A DNA stretch of 64,000 nt from Blautia schinkii DSM 10518. GTDB lineage: Bacteria > Bacillota > Clostridia > Lachnospirales > Lachnospiraceae. Under the pieces are notes generated by a model. It was not told where the DNA came from. It ran no database searches and worked only from the letters and a program-made list of their open reading frames with translations. The DNA lies in assembly GCA_000702025.1 (NCBI GenBank), contig JNKJ01000006.1, positions 48,793 through 112,792 of the forward strand. Direction: 5' to 3'. Position 1 is the stretch's first letter, and each line of letters begins with the position of its first letter. This document shows, one piece after another, positions 58,570 to 64,000 of the stretch. The position numbers were made by a program, and so were the translations under genes.

Positions 58570-61530
58570 ATGAGGCGAAGGAGTGTTATGGCTTTGGTGC
58601 TGGCGGCTGCTTTAGCGGTTGGCGGAGTGGGAGAGGCTGCGGTGGTTTTTGCGGCTGAATCTGCTGAGACGGGGATGCTTGGAGACGAGGATACCTTTGA
58701 GGACGTGGTTCAGCTTTGGGATGGGGCTGATGCAGAGGATGCCGAGCTGATTCCGGAAGAAGAGCCTGTGGAAATTTTCAAAGAAGAGGCCGCGGAGAAT
58801 CCGGAAGAAGACTCTGCGGAGGACCTTTTCACAGCGTCACCCCAGGGCGAAGACCTGTTTTCAGATCAGGCGCCGGATGAGCTTACGGATGATGTAATCT
58901 TTGTCGGGATTCAGACGGTTTCGGCCGCCTATGTGACCCGGGAGCAGTATGAGGAATGGTATAAGACCGGTCAAGAGCCCGACTTTGAGCAGATTGAAGG
59001 CGTCGTAGAAGGAAGCCTGGAGGAAATCATCACCAAGCTCACAGGAACAAATACAGGATACTGCCTGATTGGGTGTCATGAAAATGCGGAGGCGTATTCG
59101 AATCTGGTAGTTCCGGAGGGCATGACAGTGGGAATTATGCGCTGGTCACCTGCCAGGATTCAGAGCATCACACCTAATGGGGATGTTTGCCTGCGTGCGG
59201 ATGTAGAAACACCTGGTACTCTGGAAATCAACGAAGGCGGCGGAAAAGTCAGCTTTGCAGAAGGGGTAGTTAATGGTGAGATAGCAGGCAGCGGCAGTAA
59301 TGATACGGTAGTCTTTGCAGGTGATTGGGGACAAATCGGCGGATACCGGGGTGTAGAGAACACTATATTTGTGCGGCCTAACCTTGATATTTACGATGGA
59401 TATGCGGAGTTTTACAATATTACAAACCTTAGTGAAAGCGACAGAAATATATCTATTTTCATGCAGGGCTACGGAGAGGACCGCATTCCGGTGTTCCATA
59501 AAAACTTCGATTTCGGCAAGATTCAGGAGGGTGACGAAGAGTGGGACGCAGGTATCGGAGTTCATTATGTCGAGAATTTCGATGTGCCCGAAGGACAGGA
59601 TTGGAAACTCATTATCCCGGAGGACGGAAGCCTTGTGGCAAAATTCGAGGGATTGAATGACAGCGATATCATAAGTATGGCCGACAAAATGTGGCTCGGA
59701 GGAGACAACATAGGCTATAGAATCGATATCGACGGTACAAAGTTCACAGAGAATGAGGAGAATCCGGTATTCCACATCAATCGCTTCATAGCCTGTGAAG
59801 GGCTTAGCGAGGAACAGATTTATGACAGATTTGCCACAGAGGAGCTCCCGGAGAGTGGATGGGAGGAGCATATTGCCAACACTCCGAAACTGGATAACGT
59901 AATGCGTATTATTAATGCTTCTGGTGCAGGTGGTTATTATTTTGTCGAGATGCCGAAGAATTATAAAATCTCTGGAACACTCACCGTTCCCGAGGCTGCA
60001 ACAGGCGTGAAATACTGCAGCAGGGTAGAAGAAACGGAGTCAGGTCTTAAATTTTACTCTCCGCAGGTGTCATCCATAGACGTTCCGGCAGGGAAAAGGC
60101 TTGGACTTGTAGAGTGGTCCGGAACAGGCACACTTAACATTACAGGAGGCGGCCTGGCAGAGTTCTTTAACTGCCATTTTAACAAAAATATCACGGCTGC
60201 CGATATCCGCCTTTACGGAGGCGCGGTGAAGTCTCTGAACTGCGACAAGCTTACCGCTATAAACAGTGATTTTGTTGTGGAGGAATATCTGAAATTTGAA
60301 GAGGCACTTCTTTTAAATGCAGCTGTCCTGGCCAAGTCAGGCGCGTACTTAAATATGGGCGCTATCAATAATGAAGGACGGGAGAACGATGGATTTACCG
60401 TTTGCTCAGAGGTGAAGGGCGGGAAATACGCCGACCTATATTTAGGAAAAGCCTTTGATCTCGGCTCATTTGTTGACGAGGATGGAAATGTCCTTGATGG
60501 TGCATTTGGGGTATTATATTACAGCTATGAAGAAGCTGCCAAGGCTGGGGCAGAATGTGCACAGGACATTTATAACATGAACTTTAATATGTGGGGCGAA
60601 GGCACAGCGGAGTCACCGCATATTACCGAATTTCTCCTAACATATGAAGATACAGACAGAATGCTCATGTCTGTGAGCAAAGAGGCTGCAGAGGGTCTGG
60701 GAGATAAATTAAACCTTTTGCATTTCAATTTCAAAGATGGGATAAGGCTTAATCCTCCAATGGAAGCAACAGTGACGTCAGGCAAATGCGCTCTGGAGAT
60801 TATGTCATTTGGCGAAGCGGAGCCAACTCCTTCAAAGGCATATATAAAGATAGGAGCAACCACAGGCAAAGAGCTTCTGACGGCAGCAGCAGTATCCGCT
60901 GTTAAGGATCAGGTTTACACAGGCAAGAACCTGACCCCGTCCGTAACCGTAAAGGTCGGCGGAAAAACGCTGAAAAACAAAACAGACTACACCCTGTCCT
61001 ATAAAAACAACAAAGCAATCGGCAAAGCCACAGTAACGATCACCGGAAAAGGTAATTACACCGGAACGGTCAAGAAAACCTTTAATATCATTCCGAAAAA
61101 GGGTGCATCCTACACTGTGAGCGGACTGAAATATAAAATCACAAAGACCGCGTCTAAAAACGGTACCGTAACTGTAACGGCACCGTCCAAAAAGACGCTC
61201 ACCAGTGTTTCTGTGCCGGCTACAGTGAAAATTAAAGGATATACCTTCAAGGTGACAGCAATCGCGGATAAGGCATTTAAGAGTAATACAAAGCTTAAAA
61301 AGGTGACCCTCGGGGCTAATCTGACAACGATTGGCAAGGAAGCTTTCTACGGCTGTAAGTCGCTAAAATCCATTGTTATCAACTCGAAAGTACTAAAAAG
61401 CGCAGGAGCAAACTCCTTAAAGGGCATTCATTCGAAGGCTGTTATCAAGGTTCCTTCCGCCAAGCTTACCGCGTATAAGAAGATACTGAAGGGCAAAGGC
61501 CAGAGCAGTTCTGTAAAAATCAGCAAATAA
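58570..61530 (+). CDS. Large secreted repeat protein with BspA-like C-terminus
   Basis: A 986-residue exported protein. A signal peptide (MRRRSV, hydrophobic core, cut near VVFAAES) is followed by a very acidic linker (about 30-110). The middle (110-750) is beta-rich with many small strand-turn motifs and no family I can name. Near 775-850 an Ig-like module (YTGKNLTPSVTVKVGG, then NKAIGKATVTITGKGNYTGT) resembles bacterial surface Ig-like repeats. The Lys-rich end (850-986) contains leucine-rich units of the BspA/LRR_5 type (IADKAFKSNTKLKKVTLG, IGKEAFYGCKSLKSI). No sortase motif is seen, so anchoring may be by charge. ATG 58570 has GGAGGT upstream. It follows the HTH gene by 68 bases. Confidence 0.8.
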   Translation: MRRRSVMALVLAAALAVGGVGEAAVVFAAESAETGMLGDEDTFEDVVQLWDGADAEDAELIPEEEPVEIFKEEAAENPEEDSAEDLFTASPQGEDLFSDQAPDELTDDVIFVGIQTVSAAYVTREQYEEWYKTGQEPDFEQIEGVVEGSLEEIITKLTGTNTGYCLIGCHENAEAYSNLVVPEGMTVGIMRWSPARIQSITPNGDVCLRADVETPGTLEINEGGGKVSFAEGVVNGEIAGSGSNDTVVFAGDWGQIGGYRGVENTIFVRPNLDIYDGYAEFYNITNLSESDRNISIFMQGYGEDRIPVFHKNFDFGKIQEGDEEWDAGIGVHYVENFDVPEGQDWKLIIPEDGSLVAKFEGLNDSDIISMADKMWLGGDNIGYRIDIDGTKFTENEENPVFHINRFIACEGLSEEQIYDRFATEELPESGWEEHIANTPKLDNVMRIINASGAGGYYFVEMPKNYKISGTLTVPEAATGVKYCSRVEETESGLKFYSPQVSSIDVPAGKRLGLVEWSGTGTLNITGGGLAEFFNCHFNKNITAADIRLYGGAVKSLNCDKLTAINSDFVVEEYLKFEEALLLNAAVLAKSGAYLNMGAINNEGRENDGFTVCSEVKGGKYADLYLGKAFDLGSFVDEDGNVLDGAFGVLYYSYEEAAKAGAECAQDIYNMNFNMWGEGTAESPHITEFLLTYEDTDRMLMSVSKEAAEGLGDKLNLLHFNFKDGIRLNPPMEATVTSGKCALEIMSFGEAEPTPSKAYIKIGATTGKELLTAAAVSAVKDQVYTGKNLTPSVTVKVGGKTLKNKTDYTLSYKNNKAIGKATVTITGKGNYTGTVKKTFNIIPKKGASYTVSGLKYKITKTASKNGTVTVTAPSKKTLTSVSVPATVKIKGYTFKVTAIADKAFKSNTKLKKVTLGANLTTIGKEAFYGCKSLKSIVINSKVLKSAGANSLKGIHSKAVIKVPSAKLTAYKKILKGKGQSSSVKISK

Positions 61531-61545
61531 ATCTTTTTGGGAGGA

Positions 61546-61585
61546 AAACAGCCCCGGTCCGGCAAAATGGTCCGGGGCTGTTTCC
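61546..61585 (+). terminator. Rho-independent terminator after the secreted repeat protein
   Basis: AAACAGCCCCGG (61546-61557) pairs with CCGGGGCTGTTT (61572-61583), with an inner TCCGG/CCGGA-like extension. The T run is short. It lies 16 bases after the stop. Confidence 0.8.
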
Positions 61586-61742
61586 CTGTAAGTAGAGTCC
61601 AAAGACCTGGAAAACGGACACATAATAGTCCGGAATCAGTCGCGGAACAACTGTGTGACAGGTCCCGAAAAGCCTTGGAACATCCCGCAGAAATGTCGCA
61701 GAAATGGCCGCTGAAATGGCCGGCAAAAATAAGGAATTATAC

Positions 61743-61771
61743 TTGACAAGGACGGTACTTTTCGATATAAT
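61743..61771 (+). promoter_or_regulatory. Promoter of greA-lysS
   Basis: Perfect consensus TTGACA (61743-61748), 17 bases, TATAAT (61766-61771), about 100 bases before greA. No operator-like palindrome is seen, in keeping with constitutive expression. Confidence 0.88.
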
Positions 61772-61877
61772 ACAGGAATTGTGAATATCCTAGAATATTT
61801 CTACCCTTTTTCAGGTATGATGTATCTGGGAAGAGATATCCTATGCAAAATCCGGATGTTGAAAGGGAGTAAGGTAA

Positions 61878-62360
61878 ATGGAAGAGAAGAAAAACTTACT
61901 AACTTATGCAGGCCTTAAGAAATTAGAAGAAGAGCTGCATGATTTAAAGGTAGTAAAGAGAAAAGAAGTAGCAGAGAAAATCAAAGAGGCTAGAGAGCAG
62001 GGCGATTTATCTGAAAATGCGGAGTACGACGCAGCGAAAGATGAACAGAGAGATATTGAAGCACGTATCGAAGAAATTGAGAAAATCCTTAAAAATGCTG
62101 AGGTAGTTGTAGAAGATGAAGTCGATCTGGATAAAATCAGCGTAGGATGTAAGGTTAAAGTACACGATTTTGAATTTGAAGAGGATATAGAATTAAAAAT
62201 TGTCGGTTCCACAGAGGCAAACAGCCTCCAGGGCAAGATTTCCAATGAATCCCCGGTAGGCAAGGCGCTGATCGGTGCACACACCGGAGACCTGGTGGAA
62301 GTGGAAATGCCGGCAGGTATCATGAAGTATAAAGTTCTGGAAATCCAGAGAAATATTTAG
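61878..62360 (+). CDS. greA: Transcription elongation factor GreA
   Basis: A 160-residue GreA. The N-terminal coiled coil (about 8-77) contains [15 protein letters not shown] and the tip acidic pair in [13 protein letters not shown] near 50-62, which stimulates RNA cleavage by stalled polymerase. The C-terminal FKBP-like domain (about 82-160) has [23 protein letters not shown] near 113-135. The length is normal. AAGGGAG precedes the start. It has a consensus promoter and is followed 87 bases later by lysS, a gene order common in Clostridia. Confidence 0.95.
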   Translation: MEEKKNLLTYAGLKKLEEELHDLKVVKRKEVAEKIKEAREQGDLSENAEYDAAKDEQRDIEARIEEIEKILKNAEVVVEDEVDLDKISVGCKVKVHDFEFEEDIELKIVGSTEANSLQGKISNESPVGKALIGAHTGDLVEVEMPAGIMKYKVLEIQRNI

Positions 62361-62447
62361 CAGATAAGCGGGGATTCGCAAGCCGCTGCAGGTGGAGAGA
62401 CGAATCACGTAAAACATGATAGTACGAAATATAAAGGAGGCACGAAA

Positions 62448-63935
62448 GTGGCAGAGCAGAAGAAGCAGGAGCAGGATTTAAACCAGCTGCTTAAGGTCCG
62501 CCGGGAAAAGCTGGCAGAGCTTCAGGCAAACGGAAAAGATCCTTTTAAGATAGTAAAATTCGATGTGACCCATCACAGCCAGGAGATTAAGGACGGCTTT
62601 GAGGGATTGGAAGGCCAGTCCGTCATAGTAGCCGGACGTATGATGTCCAAACGTGTCATGGGAAAAGCTTCTTTTTGCCATGTACAGGATTTACAGGGAA
62701 CCATTCAGTCCTATGTGGCAAGAGACAGCCTGGGCGAAGAGCCGTATAAGGAGTTCAAGAAGTTAGACGTAGGCGATGTAATAGGAATCAAGGGTGAGGT
62801 TTTCAGGACCAAAACAGGCGAAATCTCCATCCATGCTTCCGAGGTTACTCTGTTATCCAAAAGCCTTCAGGTTCTTCCTGAGAAATTCCACGGACTTACC
62901 AACACAGATACCCGTTACCGCCAGAGATATGTGGACCTGATCATGAACCCTGAGGTAAAGGATACCTTTATCAAGCGTTCTAAGATTCTGAGTGCTATCC
63001 GCAGATATCTGGACGGTCAGGGCTTCATGGAGGTTGAGACTCCTATGCTGGTAGCCAATGCCGGCGGCGCGGCAGCCAGACCCTTTGAGACACATTTCAA
63101 TGCGCTCGATGAGGATTTCAAGCTGCGTATTTCTCTGGAATTATATTTGAAAAGACTGATTGTCGGCGGCCTCGAGAGAGTGTATGAAATCGGCCGTGTA
63201 TTCCGCAACGAGGGCCTTGACACCCGTCATAATCCGGAATTCACCCTGATGGAGCTTTACCAGGCATTCACCGATTACCACGGCATGATGGACCTTACCG
63301 AGAATCTGTACCGCTATGTGGCACAGGAAGTGCTTGGCACCACCACCATCACCTACAATGGTGTGGAGATGGATTTAGGCAAGCCGTTCGAGCGAATCAC
63401 CATGGTTGACGCTGTGAAGAAATACGCGGACATAGATTTCAACGAAATTAAGACAGACGAGGAAGCGAAAGCTCTCGCTGACAAGCATCACATACAGTAT
63501 GAAGCAAGACATAAAAAGGGCGATATCTTAAGCCTGTTCTTCGAGGAGTTTGTGGAGGAGCACTTAGTCCAACCGACATTTGTTATGGACCATCCGATTG
63601 AGATTTCTCCGCTTACCAAGAAGAAACCGGACAACCCCGAGTACACGGAGCGTTTCGAGTTTTTCATGAACGGCTGGGAGATGGCAAACGCTTACTCCGA
63701 GCTTAACGACCCGATTGACCAGCGCGAACGTTTCAAAGCCCAGGAAGAGCTTTTTGCCCAGGGCGACGAAGAAGCGAACCATACAGATGAGGATTTCCTC
63801 AACGCGCTTGAGGTAGGTATGCCTCCGACAGGTGGTATCGGCTTCGGTATTGACCGTATGTGTATGCTGCTGACAGACTCTGCTGCAATCAGGGATGTGC
63901 TTTTGTTCCCGACAATGAAGCCCATCGACAAATAA
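62448..63935 (+). CDS. lysS: Lysyl-tRNA synthetase, class II
   Basis: A 495-residue class II lysyl-tRNA synthetase. The N-terminal OB-fold anticodon-binding domain (about 55-150) has [21 protein letters not shown]. Class II motif 1 lies near 185-205 ([17 protein letters not shown]), motif 2 near 245-265 ([17 protein letters not shown]) and motif 3 near 462-480 ([15 protein letters not shown]). The start is GTG 62448 with GGAGG at good distance. It charges tRNA-Lys in the cytosol. It is complete in the window. Confidence 0.96.
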   Translation: MAEQKKQEQDLNQLLKVRREKLAELQANGKDPFKIVKFDVTHHSQEIKDGFEGLEGQSVIVAGRMMSKRVMGKASFCHVQDLQGTIQSYVARDSLGEEPYKEFKKLDVGDVIGIKGEVFRTKTGEISIHASEVTLLSKSLQVLPEKFHGLTNTDTRYRQRYVDLIMNPEVKDTFIKRSKILSAIRRYLDGQGFMEVETPMLVANAGGAAARPFETHFNALDEDFKLRISLELYLKRLIVGGLERVYEIGRVFRNEGLDTRHNPEFTLMELYQAFTDYHGMMDLTENLYRYVAQEVLGTTTITYNGVEMDLGKPFERITMVDAVKKYADIDFNEIKTDEEAKALADKHHIQYEARHKKGDILSLFFEEFVEEHLVQPTFVMDHPIEISPLTKKKPDNPEYTERFEFFMNGWEMANAYSELNDPIDQRERFKAQEELFAQGDEEANHTDEDFLNALEVGMPPTGGIGFGIDRMCMLLTDSAAIRDVLLFPTMKPIDK

Positions 63936-64000
63936 ACCCAGTATTTATGCGGGTTTGCGGCATTTCAAATCCGAGTTGACAACAAATTGACAACAATTTT
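63936..64000. other. Window edge after lysS; possible end of an integrated element
   Basis: On the minus strand, bases 64000 to 63967 read as KIVVNLLSTRI followed by a stop. A VVNLLS-like ending is something I recall from the C-termini of tyrosine integrases of Gram-positive elements. A TTGACAACA pair (direct repeat) produces it. Only 11 residues are visible, so this is a hint, not a call. Confidence 0.25.

Overview
The window looks like the chromosome of a low-to-mid GC, monoderm, gut-type Clostridium relative, most likely Lachnospiraceae. The reasons are strong GGAGG ribosome sites, TTGACA/TATAAT promoters, YesM/YesN-type two-component genes, a BspA-like surface protein, and housekeeping genes (dnaE, pfkA, trkH/ktrA, birA, dusB, greA, lysS) that read like that family. 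I cannot name the species. No rRNA, tRNA, CRISPR array or intact insertion sequence was seen.

Layout. 1-860: the 3' end of a probable GH42 beta-galactosidase and a wrecked MNT/HEPN toxin-antitoxin pair. 858-2790: an acyl-ACP thioesterase and a LacI regulator. 3.3-36.1 kb: a 33-kb sugar island with three complete, independent RbsABC-type transporters. Island part 1 (3.3-15.5 kb) has a secreted alpha/beta hydrolase, an unusual LacI regulator fused to a second solute-binding domain, and two divergent operons. Together these carry two levoglucosan-dehydrogenase-like Gfo/Idh/MocA oxidoreductases, two TIM-barrel 'isomerases' and an ABC importer. All four promoters of this part carry the same palindrome, TTGCGCAA, at promoter-overlapping or adjacent positions. 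I read it as one regulon for an oxidation/elimination/hydration/reduction (3-keto) route for an anhydrosugar or glycoside. Island part 2 (15.9-29.0 kb) is a long operon behind a promoter with AAACGTTT operators: two cupin isomerase-like paralogues, an ABC importer, two mutarotases, a LyxK-like kinase, a Gfo/Idh enzyme, UlaE-like and AraD-like epimerases. It predicts a route through L-xylulose to D-xylulose 5-phosphate. Island part 3 (29.3-36.1 kb) is an ABC importer with an allulose/tagatose 3-epimerase and two zinc dehydrogenases. It is faced by a convergent operon for a YesN-type regulator, a LytS/YesM-type kinase without an extracellular sensor, and an RbsA-like protein whose ATPase motifs are all destroyed.

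40.4-64 kb is mostly core genome: a small XRE regulator, a UPF0303 protein, CvfB, DnaE, PfkA, a K+ uptake pair, an rRNA methyltransferase, an NfeD/stomatin/patatin trio, ArgF, BirA, DusB, GreA and LysS. An accessory module of a membrane Ser/Thr kinase with leucine-rich repeats, a HTH protein and a large secreted BspA-like protein sits at 56-61.5 kb. The right edge after lysS carries a short motif that could be the end of an integrated element.

The two candidates for new biology are the dual-sensor regulator with its anhydrosugar/glycoside regulon, and the dead-ATPase two-component operon that may read transporter state. Functions are from sequence reading and remembered family knowledge; no database search was possible.
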